Shown here one piece after another: positions 1-7,476 of a stretch of 64,000 bases of DNA; within the stretch, counting starts at the first letter, position 1, and every line of letters begins with the position of its first letter. The position numbers and the translations under genes are program-made. The stretch comes from Sphingomonas yunnanensis (GTDB lineage Bacteria > Pseudomonadota > Alphaproteobacteria > Sphingomonadales > Sphingomonadaceae). The stretch lies in contig NZ_JAIOKB010000002.1 of NCBI RefSeq assembly GCF_019898765.1, positions 310,001-374,000 of the forward strand. Direction: 5' to 3'. Below the pieces are notes generated by a model that saw only the letters and a list, made by a program, of their open reading frames with translations, did not search any database and was not told the origin of the DNA.

Positions 1-133
1 CATCGGGTCGCCGCGCCCCAGCGCCCCCTCGGCCTGTCGCCGAACCGTCACGGCAGCGTCACCCCGGCGTCAAGCCGCGGTGACACGCGTGTCACATGCG
101 CGGCGTAGGACGTGTCAGCGAGGGAGGGCTGCC

Positions 134-1075
134 ATGCCGACGACGGTTCACTCGATCAGCGCGCTCACCGCGGGCTTCCCGCTGGGCGACATCGCCGATC
201 TGTTCGACGCCGACGCGCGTCCGCCCCGGCCCGAGCAGATGATCCCCGAGCACGTCACCGGCACGCGCCGCCGCTACCGCACCGTGTGGATCAGCGACGT
301 CCATCTCGGCACGCGCGGCTGCAACGCGGACATGCTGATCGACTTCCTCGACCATGTCGACAGCGACACCATGTACCTGGTCGGCGACATCATCGACGGC
401 TGGCAGCTCAAGAAGCGCTTCTACTGGCCCGCGGCGCACAATGACGTGATCTGGCGGCTGATGAAGCGCGCGCGCCGCGGCACGCGGATGGTCTATATCC
501 CGGGCAACCACGACGAGATGTTCCGCCAGTTCGCCGGGCTCGACTTCGGCGGCATCCAGATCCGCCGCAAGGCGATCCACGAGACCGCGGACGGCCGCCG
601 CCTGCTGGTGCTCCACGGCGACGAGTTCGACGCGATCACCTTGTCGCACCGCTGGCTCGCGCATGTCGGCGACGCCGCCTATACGATGCTGATGGCGCTC
701 AACCGCTGGGTCAGCGCGGTGCGGCGGCGCTGGGGCATGCCCTATTGGTCGCTGAGCAAGCACGCCAAGGCAAAGGTGAAGAATGCGGTGGCCTTCATCT
801 CGCGCTTCGAGGAGATCGTCGCCGAGGCGGCGGGTAGCCGCGGCGTCCAGGGCGTGGTGTGCGGCCATATCCACACCGCCGAGATGCGCGAGATCGCGGG
901 CGTGACCTATTACAACGACGGCGACTGGGTCGAGGGCTGCACCGCGCTGGTCGAGCATCACGACGGGCGGATGGAGATCCTCGACTGGGGCGAGGAGATG
1001 CGCCGTCGCGACGCGCCGGCTCCGGCGATCGCGCTCGCCGCCCCGGTGCCCGCGCGCGCGGCGCTCGCCGCCTGA
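134..1075 (+). CDS. UDP-2,3-diacylglucosamine diphosphatase-like metallophosphoesterase (LpxH-like)
   Basis: A calcineurin-type phosphoesterase of 313 residues. All the metal-binding blocks are visible in order: DVHLG, GDIIDGW, GNHDEM, HGDEFD and GHIHTAE. The GDIIDGW/HGDEFD pattern is typical of the LpxH-like branch, which acts on UDP-diacylglucosamine in lipid A synthesis or on related phospho-lipids. The true substrate cannot be read from sequence. The alanine-rich C-terminus is probably a non-catalytic tail. The start at 134 is chosen because AGGGAGGG lies just upstream; an earlier in-frame start at 80 has no comparable site. The glycosyltransferase gene begins 10 bases after the stop, so the two probably form an operon for envelope lipid or glycolipid metabolism. 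Confidence 0.85.
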   Translation: MPTTVHSISALTAGFPLGDIADLFDADARPPRPEQMIPEHVTGTRRRYRTVWISDVHLGTRGCNADMLIDFLDHVDSDTMYLVGDIIDGWQLKKRFYWPAAHNDVIWRLMKRARRGTRMVYIPGNHDEMFRQFAGLDFGGIQIRRKAIHETADGRRLLVLHGDEFDAITLSHRWLAHVGDAAYTMLMALNRWVSAVRRRWGMPYWSLSKHAKAKVKNAVAFISRFEEIVAEAAGSRGVQGVVCGHIHTAEMREIAGVTYYNDGDWVEGCTALVEHHDGRMEILDWGEEMRRRDAPAPAIALAAPVPARAALAA

Positions 1076-1085
1076 GCCGCGCGCG

Positions 1086-2132
1086 ATGCGCATCGCGATC
1101 GTCACCGATGCCTGGGCGCCGCAGGTCAACGGCGTGGTGCGCACGCTGGAGGCGGTGATCGCCGAGCTGCGCGCGGGCGGGCATGAGGCGCTGGTGGTCT
1201 CGCCCAGCGACGCGCCGTCGCTGCCCTGCCCGACCTATCCCGAGATCCGGCTCGCGCTGATGACGCCCGCCGCGGTGGGGCGGCGGATCGCGGCGTTCGG
1301 TGCCGAGGCGGTGCATATCGCCACCGAGGGGCCGCTCGGCCTGTCGGCGCGGCGCTGGTGCCGCGCCCGCGGCCTGCCCTTCACCACCGCCTATCACACG
1401 CAGTTCCCGGACTATGTCGCGGCGCGCACCGGCGCCGATCCGGAGTGGGTGTGGCGCTACGTGCGCTGGTTCCACGCGCCCGCGGCCGCGGTGCTAGCCT
1501 CCACCGCCACGATCGAGCGCACGCTGCGCGCGCACGGCCTGCCGCGGCTCAGGCGCTGGGGTCGCGGCGTCGCGCCGGCCTTCCGGCCCGAGGGCGAGGT
1601 GGAGCCGCGGATGGCGGCGGCGCGCGCGGCCGTCGAGGGGGGCGGCGGCGCGCCGGTGCTGCTCCACGTCGGCCGCGTCGCGGTGGAGAAGAACATCGAG
1701 GCCTTCCTCGCCGCCGACGTGCCCGGCACCAAGGTGGTCGTCGGCGACGGCCCCGCGCGCGCCGCGCTCGAGCGCCGCTTCCCCGCCGCTCTGTTCCTCG
1801 GCGCGCTGTTCGGCGACGATCTCGCCGCCGCCTATCGCGCCGCCGACGTGCTGGTCTTCCCGAGCCGCACCGACACGTTCGGGCTGGTGATGATCGAGGC
1901 GCTGGCGTGCGGCACGCCGGTGGCGGCCTATCCGGTGCCCGGCCCGGTCGACGTGCTGACCCCCGCCACCGGCGCGATGGCGGAGCGGCTCGAGGACGCA
2001 ATCGCGCGCGCGCTGACACTCGACCGCGCCACCTGCGCCGCGGCGGGGGCGGGCTTCACCTGGGCGGCGAGCGCGCGCCAGTTCCTCGACGCGCTCGCGC
2101 CGTTCGGGGCGGCGCTGCGGATGGTGGCGTAG
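1086..2132 (+). CDS. Glycosyltransferase family 4 protein
   Basis: A GT-B fold glycosyltransferase of 348 residues. The N-terminus DAWAPQVNGVVRTL carries the glycine-containing acceptor loop seen in SqdX/MgtA/PimB-like enzymes. The C-terminal nucleotide-sugar domain shows HVGRVAVEKN, then PSRTDTFGLVMIEALACG with the E-x7-E type motif. Members of this group transfer a hexose to diacylglycerol, phosphatidylinositol or another lipid on the cytoplasmic face of the membrane. Pairing with an LpxH-like phosphoesterase suggests a role in a membrane glycolipid, but donor and acceptor are unknown. The last residues after the Rossmann domain are short and low in complexity. Confidence 0.85.
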   Translation: MRIAIVTDAWAPQVNGVVRTLEAVIAELRAGGHEALVVSPSDAPSLPCPTYPEIRLALMTPAAVGRRIAAFGAEAVHIATEGPLGLSARRWCRARGLPFTTAYHTQFPDYVAARTGADPEWVWRYVRWFHAPAAAVLASTATIERTLRAHGLPRLRRWGRGVAPAFRPEGEVEPRMAAARAAVEGGGGAPVLLHVGRVAVEKNIEAFLAADVPGTKVVVGDGPARAALERRFPAALFLGALFGDDLAAAYRAADVLVFPSRTDTFGLVMIEALACGTPVAAYPVPGPVDVLTPATGAMAERLEDAIARALTLDRATCAAAGAGFTWAASARQFLDALAPFGAALRMVA

Positions 2133-2140
2133 GGGGACTC

Positions 2141-2167
2141 AGATCCTCCCCGGCACGCGGAGGATCT
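2141..2167. repeat. Small intergenic palindrome (half of the AGATCCTCC repeat family)
   Basis: AGATCCTCC and GGAGGATCT form a perfect 9-bp stem around a 9-base loop, eight bases after the glycosyltransferase stop codon. The arms match those of larger paired repeats at 43.7, 55.6 and 62.3 kb, so this is probably a minimal copy of that family. It could also act as a transcription terminator, though no T-tract follows. Confidence 0.6.
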
Positions 2168-2291
2168 TCCGCCCTCGCGCGCCCACCCCCTCCACGCCCG
2201 CTTGCCCTCGCGCGCGCCAGGCACTAAGTCGTTCGGCAACAGGCGGCCGCTCCGGGAAGGGGCGGCCCTTTGCATTTATGGAGTATCCCGC

Positions 2292-2972
2292 ATGGCCCAG
2301 CCGCTCATGCCCCACGCCACCGCTTCCTGGCTGGTCGACAATACCTCGCTCTCGTTCGAGCAGATCGCCGACTTCTGCGGGCTGCACATCCTCGAGGTTC
2401 AGGCGATCGCGGACGACACCGCCGCCACCAAGCTGACCGGGCGCGACCCCGTTCGCGCGCACGAGGTGACGCAGGAGGAGATCGACAAGGCGCAGGCCAG
2501 CCCCGCCTATCGCATGAAGATGACCAAGGGTCCCGACCAGGTGCGCCGCACCAAGGGGCCGCGCTACACGCCCGTCAGCAAGCGCCAGGACAAGCCCGAC
2601 GGCATCGCCTGGATCATCCGCAACCACCCCGAGATCACCGACGGCGCGATCAGCAACCTGATCGGCACCACGCGCACCACGATCGCCGCGATCCGCGACC
2701 GCAGCCACTGGAACATCGGCAACATCACGCCGAAGGACCCGGTGACGCTCGGCCTCACCACGCAGCGCGAGCTCGACTCGGCGGTGGCCAAGGCGGCCAA
2801 GGCGGCAGGGATCGAGCAGCAGGCCAATGACCCGCGGCTCGACGGCGACCGCGAGGCGCTGATCGCCTCGCTCCGCGCCGAGCGCGAGCAGGCCGCGCGC
2901 GACGCCGAGGCGGCCGAGGCGGGCGAGCTGCGCGGCCCGGTCTCGCCGTTCGAGGATCCGTTCCGGCGCTGA
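2292..2972 (+). CDS. trcR: Cell cycle transcriptional regulator TrcR (DUF1013)
   Basis: A 226-residue member of the DUF1013/TrcR family, which is confined to Alphaproteobacteria. TrcR binds DNA and RNA polymerase and works within the CtrA/GcrA cell-cycle network. Recognisable blocks are PLMPHATASWLVDNT near the N-terminus (residues ~4-18), a helix-turn-helix-like stretch FEQIADFCGLHILEVQAIA, and a central region with WIIRNHPEITDGAISNLIG and THR-rich TTRTTIAAIRDRSHWN. The C-terminal ~60 residues are charged and probably disordered. The start at 2292 gives the conserved MAQPLMPHAT beginning; in-frame codons upstream lie in non-conserved sequence. It appears monocistronic. Confidence 0.9.
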   Translation: MAQPLMPHATASWLVDNTSLSFEQIADFCGLHILEVQAIADDTAATKLTGRDPVRAHEVTQEEIDKAQASPAYRMKMTKGPDQVRRTKGPRYTPVSKRQDKPDGIAWIIRNHPEITDGAISNLIGTTRTTIAAIRDRSHWNIGNITPKDPVTLGLTTQRELDSAVAKAAKAAGIEQQANDPRLDGDREALIASLRAEREQAARDAEAAEAGELRGPVSPFEDPFRR

Positions 2973-3070
2973 GCCGAGCGCGGTGGCGGGGGCGGTGATC
3001 CGCGATGGTGCGCCCCTGGACCCGGCCTCCCACCAGTGGTCGCTCGGCGCTCCCCTCTCCTCCCGCCTGC

Positions 3071-3237
3071 CGTCATCCTGAACTCGTCTCAGGATCCACG
3101 TGTCGGGCCGCACCTCTCGGCCATGAGAGGACGCGGCGCCGCGGCGCGAACACCGTCGGCTCGCGGCACCTGGCCCCGTCAGCGGCGGAGCGATCGTCAC
3201 GCGGCGCGGTGGATCCTGAGACAAGCTCAGGATGACG
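3071..3237. repeat. Paired inverted intergenic repeat, GTCATCCTGAACTC family
   Basis: Left half-site CGTCATCCTGAACTCGT... at 3071-3098 and its inverted copy at 3210-3237 flank about 110 bases of unrelated sequence. Each half-site is itself palindromic (ATCCTGA...TCAGGAT). A near-identical pair lies at 35869-35965. The layout resembles REP/BIME-type elements mobilised in trans; no coding capacity is seen. It occupies the middle of the 546-base gap 2973-3518. I see no convincing gene or promoter in the rest of that gap. Confidence 0.8.
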
Positions 3238-3518
3238 CCGGTGGATGAGGCAGTGCGCACCGGCGACCGCTGGCGCCAGCTGAGCAGCCAGACGGCACGA
3301 TGCGCACGCGCACGCCCGGTGGAGAACGGCAGCACGCACCGGCGAGCGCCCGCTTGGCGCGACAGGGCAGCGCACACCGGCCGCACTCGCGCCCGTCGGG
3401 GAAGGGCGGTGCGCACGGGCATGTCGCACCGTCTCCGCTCCCAGCCCCCGTCGCCCGCTTGCCCGGCCCTCACCCCGCGCTGGCATTCCCTCCGCCGCGG
3501 CCCCACATAGCGCGGCAC

Positions 3519-4289
3519 ATGAGCTACGCCCGTCGCCCGCAGCCGCAGATCGTCCGCGTCATCGACCTCGAGACCACCGGCTCGGCCCCGCCCGCGCACG
3601 CGGTGTGCGAGGTCGGCTGGCAGGACGTCGCGCTCGGCGTCGACGGACGGTGGGAGCTGTACGGCGAGGGCGGCAACATTCTCGTCAACCCGGGCCGGCC
3701 GATGCCCGCGATCACCCAGGCGATCCACCATATCCGCGACGAGGACGTCGCCGACGCGCCGTGGTGGCACGACGTCGCGCGCCAGGTGCTCGATCCCTAT
3801 CCGCGCCGGGTCGCGCTCGCCGCGCATCGCTCGGCCTTCGAGGAGCAGTTCTGCACTCCCGCGCTGACCCACGGCGCCGACTGGATCTGCACCTGGAAGT
3901 GCGCGCTGCGGCTGTGGCCCGACAGCCCCAGCTTCTCCAACCAGGTGCTGCGCTACTGGCGCAAGCCCGCCGGGCTGGAGCATGAGCGCGGCCTGCCCGC
4001 GCATCGCGCCTTCCCCGACGCCTATGTCACCGCGCATCATCTGCGCGACCAGCTCAACGAGGCCTCGGTGGCGCAGCTGATCCAGTGGACCAGCGAGCCC
4101 GGGCTGCTGCCGCGCGTCCGCTACGGCCCCGACCGCGGCAAGGAGTGGCGCGAGATCGAGGAGGAGAGCCTGGTCAAGTTCCTCACCGACCGCGACCCCG
4201 ACGTGCGCTACACCGCCGAGACCGAGATGGCGCGGCGCCGCGGCGGCGGCCATGTCGGGCGGATGACGCCGCAGGAACTGCTGCTCTAG
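3519..4289 (+). CDS. DnaQ-fold 3'-5' exonuclease, ExoX-like
   Basis: A 256-residue DEDD-superfamily exonuclease. The ExoI motif is VIDLETTGS (catalytic Asp and Glu). The middle ExoII region contains LAAHRSAFEEQF in place of the usual N-x3-F/Y-D, so one metal ligand is less clear. The ExoIII region is HRAFPDAYVTAHHL with the H-x4-D arrangement. A C-terminal segment EEESLVKFLTDRDPDVRYTAE matches the tail found in ExoX-type repair exonucleases. Proteins of this kind degrade single-stranded DNA during mismatch repair and recombination. The start at 3519 is chosen because homologous sequence begins immediately after it; the longer frame upstream is low-complexity and runs through the intergenic region. 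Confidence 0.75.
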   Translation: MSYARRPQPQIVRVIDLETTGSAPPAHAVCEVGWQDVALGVDGRWELYGEGGNILVNPGRPMPAITQAIHHIRDEDVADAPWWHDVARQVLDPYPRRVALAAHRSAFEEQFCTPALTHGADWICTWKCALRLWPDSPSFSNQVLRYWRKPAGLEHERGLPAHRAFPDAYVTAHHLRDQLNEASVAQLIQWTSEPGLLPRVRYGPDRGKEWREIEEESLVKFLTDRDPDVRYTAETEMARRRGGGHVGRMTPQELLL

Positions 4290-4419
4290 GGTGACATCCT
4301 CGCCTCTGCCGGTGCTCCCGCGCAGGCGGGCGCACGGCGGCCAGAATGGTCGCCTCTGCCGCACCCTTGCCTTTCGCGCACGGCTGCGGGAACACCGGCG
4401 CGACACGACGGAGCCACGG

Positions 4420-4869
4420 ATGCGCGGACAGATACTCGGGGTCGACGTACGCAGCGGCGACGGGCTGGTCGCGGGCGAGGACGGCGAACGCTACACCTTC
4501 TCGCCCGAGGACTGGGCGCAGCACGGCGAGCCGATGCGCGGGCAGCTGGTCGATTTCGAGGCGGCGGCGGGGCGCGCGCGCAACGTCTTCCCGGTGCCGG
4601 TCGCGCCTGCCGCCACGGCGCTGCCCGCCCCCGCCGCGTCGGTGCCGACCACCGACCGCAGCAAGTATATCGCCGCGGTACTGGCTTTCCTGTTCGGCAT
4701 CTTCGGCATCCACCGTTTCTATCTCGGCCGGGTCACCTCGGGGATCGTGATGGCGGTGCTGACCTTCACCGTGATCGGCGCGCTGGTGACGGTGCCGCTA
4801 TCGATCGTCGACATGGTGCGCTACCTCGTGATGTCCGACCGCGACTTCGCGGCGCGCTACGGGCGATAG
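4420..4869 (+). CDS. TM2 domain-containing membrane protein
   Basis: A 149-residue protein. Residues ~1-55 form a small soluble domain beginning MRGQILGVD that resembles an OB-like or cold-shock-like strand pattern. A proline/alanine linker follows, then a TM2 domain: KYIAAVLAFLFGIFGIHRFY gives helix one with the conserved G-x-H-R-F-Y-L-G turn, and a second helix ends in a DMVRYLVM segment. TM2 proteins are small inner-membrane proteins of unknown biochemical role. The start at 4420 is preferred over 4291 because the extra upstream residues are arginine-rich and unconserved. The gene stands alone, followed by an intergenic repeat. Confidence 0.75.
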   Translation: MRGQILGVDVRSGDGLVAGEDGERYTFSPEDWAQHGEPMRGQLVDFEAAAGRARNVFPVPVAPAATALPAPAASVPTTDRSKYIAAVLAFLFGIFGIHRFYLGRVTSGIVMAVLTFTVIGALVTVPLSIVDMVRYLVMSDRDFAARYGR

Positions 4870-4881
4870 GGTGGAGGAGCG

Positions 4882-4984
4882 CAGATCCCCCTCCCCTTCA
4901 GGGGAGAGTCGGGGTGGGGCGCTTCCTCAAGTGGAGCGTGCGCGGCGAGGCCCCATCCCAGCCCTCCCTGAAGGGCAGGGAGTC
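4882..4984. repeat. Imperfect paired inverted intergenic repeat
   Basis: AGATCCCCCTCCCCTTCAGG at 4882 onward, including the run GTCGGGGTGGGGC, is mirrored by GCCCCATCCCAGCCCTCC and CTGAAGGGCAGGGAG ending near 4984. It is a degenerate member of the ATCCTCCCC-type repeat family found elsewhere in the window. It lies between the TM2 gene and rph. Confidence 0.55.
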
Positions 4985-5067
4985 CCCCCCCTTCTCCCCC
5001 GCAACCCGCTGGCGCCGCGGCGGCAACGCGGCTAGGGCCGGCACCGTCCGAGCTTGAGGAGAGTTTC

Positions 5068-5781
5068 ATGCGCCCCAGCGGCCGCACCCCCGACCAGATG
5101 CGCGCGATCACGATCGAGCCGCGCTTCACGCGCCACGCCGAGGGATCGGTGCTGATCGGCTTCGGCGACACCAAGGTGCTGGTCACCGCCTCGATCGAGG
5201 AGCGCGTGCCGCCCTTCCTGCGCGGCAAGGGCCAGGGCTGGGTCACCGCCGAGTACGGCATGCTCCCGCGCGCCACGCACACGCGCAGCAGCCGCGAGGC
5301 TGCCAAGGGCAAGCAGTCGGGCCGCACCCAGGAGATCCAGCGGCTGATCGGCCGCAGCTTGCGCGCCGTGGTCGACATGACGCTGCTCGGCGAGCGCCAG
5401 ATCACGCTCGACTGCGACGTGATCCAGGCCGACGGCGGGACGCGCACCGCCTCGATCTCGGGCGCCTGGGTGGCGCTGCGGCTCGCGGTCGACGCGCTGC
5501 TCAAGGACGGCAAGCTCGCCGCCGACCCGATCCGCCAGAAGGTGGCGGCGGTGTCGTGCGGCATCTACCAGGGCAACCCCGTGCTCGACCTCGACTATGA
5601 CGAGGATTCGAACGCCGACGCCGACGCCAATTTCGTGCTGCTCGAGAACGGCCATATCGCCGAGGCGCAGGCCACCGCCGAGCACGCCACCTACGACGAG
5701 GAGGCGCTGCTCCGCCTGCTGCGGCTGGCGCGGATCGGCTGCACCGACATCTTCGCCGCGCAGGCGAAGGCGGTCGCGTGA
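5068..5781 (+). CDS. rph: Ribonuclease PH
   Basis: A 237-residue phosphorolytic exoribonuclease that trims the 3' ends of tRNA precursors. The full family pattern is present: an N-terminal [11 protein letters not shown] block, [36 protein letters not shown], the arginine-rich [20 protein letters not shown] phosphate-site region, the catalytic loop [20 protein letters not shown], and the C-terminal [18 protein letters not shown]. Length is normal. A GAGGAG site precedes the ATG. The gene overlaps the next one by GTGA, so rph and rdgB are translationally coupled, a common alphaproteobacterial arrangement. Confidence 0.97.
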   Translation: MRPSGRTPDQMRAITIEPRFTRHAEGSVLIGFGDTKVLVTASIEERVPPFLRGKGQGWVTAEYGMLPRATHTRSSREAAKGKQSGRTQEIQRLIGRSLRAVVDMTLLGERQITLDCDVIQADGGTRTASISGAWVALRLAVDALLKDGKLAADPIRQKVAAVSCGIYQGNPVLDLDYDEDSNADADANFVLLENGHIAEAQATAEHATYDEEALLRLLRLARIGCTDIFAAQAKAVA

Positions 5782-6404
5782 GCGGCGAGGGGAAGGATCC
5801 GCAGGCGATCCGCAAGCTCGCCCCGGGCAAGCTGGTGATCGCCAGCCACAACCAGGGCAAGGTGCGCGAGATCGCAGCCCTGCTCGACGGGCGCGGGCTC
5901 GACGTCGTGTCCGCGGGCGAGCTCGACCTCCCCGAGCCCGAGGAGACCGGCACCACCTTCGTGATGAACGCCGAGCTCAAGGCGCGCGCCGCGGCGGACC
6001 TGTCGGGCCTGCCCGCTTTGGCCGATGACAGCGGGCTGTGCGTCGACGCGTTGAATGGCGACCCCGGCATCTTCTCGGCGCGCTGGGGCGGCGAGACCAA
6101 GGACTTCGGCCACGCGATGCGGCTGGTCGAGGACAAGCTCGCCGCGCTGCCCGAGGCGCCGCGCACCGCGCATTTCGTCTGCGCGCTGGCGCTGGCCTGG
6201 CCCGACGGCCATGTCGAATGGTTCGAGGGTCGCGTCGACGGGACGCTGGTGTGGCCGCCGCGCGGCGACAAGGGCCATGGCTACGACCCGGTGTTCCGGC
6301 CCGACGGCCACGACGTCACCTTCGGCGAGATGGACGAGCCCGCCAAGAACGAGATCAGCCATCGCGGCGACGCCTTCCGGCAGCTGGTCGCGGCGGTGTT
6401 CTGA
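5778..6404 (+). CDS. rdgB: RdgB/HAM1 family XTP/dITP diphosphatase
   Basis: A 208-residue house-cleaning pyrophosphatase that hydrolyses dITP, XTP and related damaged purine nucleotides to monophosphates. Motifs in order: [14 protein letters not shown] (substrate loop), [33 protein letters not shown] with the catalytic Asp pair, [18 protein letters not shown], and [10 protein letters not shown] near the C-terminus. It starts at a GTG that overlaps the rph stop codon by four bases; no other start fits. The N-terminal ~15 residues are extra relative to many homologues. Confidence 0.95.
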   Translation: MSGEGKDPQAIRKLAPGKLVIASHNQGKVREIAALLDGRGLDVVSAGELDLPEPEETGTTFVMNAELKARAAADLSGLPALADDSGLCVDALNGDPGIFSARWGGETKDFGHAMRLVEDKLAALPEAPRTAHFVCALALAWPDGHVEWFEGRVDGTLVWPPRGDKGHGYDPVFRPDGHDVTFGEMDEPAKNEISHRGDAFRQLVAAVF

Positions 6405-6624
6405 GGGGCGTGGAGGCCCGCGAGGCCGCGTGACGAGAGGGAACGCCCGGCGGCTCCGCGCTTTCGATCTCCCACACCTCTCATCGCGTCACTGGAAAGA
6501 TGATGACGAGTCGCGGGCTCGACTGAGCCGCTGACCCGCGTTGGCAATCGCGCGCGACCCGTCGATTGCTTTGTTAGACAATGTTGCTCAGATGTTCTCG
6601 TCGCCTTCATGACGGAGCGACACG

Positions 6625-6882
6625 ATGAACATGCCGCGGGCCTATCTACCGGCAGATCTGGATCCGGCAGAACGCCGACGTCTATTCGCGACTTGGCTGC
6701 GCACCGGGACGTTGCCGACATGGCGCGACGATGGCGTCGAGTTGAAGTTCAACCCTTGGCACGACCCCCGCGACGGACGGTTCACCTCGGGATCCCAGGT
6801 CGGCGGCCCGCAGCTCGCTAGCTCGCCGCGCAAGCGGGTCTTCACCGGACACGGCGGCAGCTTCGCCTGCGTTCGACGGTAG
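6625..6882 (+). CDS. Small protein with F-N-P-x-H-D-P-x-x-G-R-F motif; possible toxin remnant
   Basis: An 85-residue ORF preceded by GGAGCGAC. Residues ~43-56 read FNPWHDPRDGRFTSG, a motif I associate with linker regions of phage-head-like and polymorphic-toxin proteins, where a glycine-rich stretch normally follows. Here the frame ends soon after FTGHGGSFACVRR, where such proteins usually continue. That suggests a frameshift or deletion that removed the toxic C-terminal part. The following gene (6973-7389) is acidic and immunity-like. GC content and codon use are less extreme than in rph/rdgB next door, consistent with acquired DNA. The function is unknown and the toxin link is inference. 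Confidence 0.45.
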   Translation: MNMPRAYLPADLDPAERRRLFATWLRTGTLPTWRDDGVELKFNPWHDPRDGRFTSGSQVGGPQLASSPRKRVFTGHGGSFACVRR

Positions 6883-6972
6883 CTCCGTCCGACCCTCGGC
6901 AATAGATGTATTCTGGAAGGTGGATGGTTCCGAGAACAGCGTGAAATTCAGGGATCGATCAAGGAAACAACG

Positions 6973-7389
6973 ATGGGCGACGAGAACGTACCTATTCTAA
7001 ACGGGATAGGAAATCTCCTCGCAGAGGACGGAGACTATCCGCTCGATAACACTCTTCTATATGCCGAGGTGGACGAAGGGTACGTCGCTCCGTCAATCCA
7101 CAAGGACCTCGGCAATCACATTCTCTACCGTCCGCCAGAACTCGATCGGCTCGGCGACGCATTGCTTGACCTGTGGGAGGCGCAGCCATCCGATGATCGC
7201 TGGGCTGCGATCGAGTACCTCGTTCGCGACGGGCGCTTCGAGGCGACGTACATCTACCCGGACGCGATCGACCCTGAAGAATTGTTGCTAGACCGCGTGC
7301 AGCGCGTGGTCCGGAAATTTTTCGGTGACAAGCCCATCCTCTATCCTCCGTGGCCGCCCGACGATGATGCGGCTCACTTCACGCTCTGA
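6973..7389 (+). CDS. Acidic hypothetical protein, candidate immunity protein
   Basis: A 138-residue soluble, strongly acidic protein, preceded by AAGGAAAC close to the ATG. No confident family is recognised. The central part DRWAAIEYLVRDGRFEATYI followed by YPDAID faintly recalls YezG/DUF600-type immunity proteins, which have a tryptophan, a DG-turn and a Y-x-Y/D strand, but this is weak. Its place 90 bases after a truncated toxin-like ORF, its size and its acidity all fit an immunity gene left after toxin loss. It converges on the PQQ dehydrogenase gene downstream. Confidence 0.5.
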   Translation: MGDENVPILNGIGNLLAEDGDYPLDNTLLYAEVDEGYVAPSIHKDLGNHILYRPPELDRLGDALLDLWEAQPSDDRWAAIEYLVRDGRFEATYIYPDAIDPEELLLDRVQRVVRKFFGDKPILYPPWPPDDDAAHFTL

Positions 7390-7443
7390 CCCCTGCGCGC
7401 GGCGCGCGGTGAGGTGACGATGCCGACGGCTGGGAGGCGAGAA

Positions 7444-7461
7444 GGGGCAGAGGGATGCCCC
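7444..7461. terminator. Short hairpin between convergent genes
   Basis: GGGGCA and TGCCCC form a 6-bp stem with a 6-base loop, lying between the acidic ORF and the end of the dehydrogenase gene on the other strand. It could serve as a bidirectional terminator. No U-tract is present. Confidence 0.3.
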
Positions 7462-7476
7462 GCTCCTCCCGTCCCC

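Noticed and set aside
2139..4406. Long open frames opposite core genes (for example 755 codons on the minus strand)
   Set aside because: They are shadows produced by very high GC; they overlap convincing genes (TrcR, ExoX-like) and have no family resemblance.
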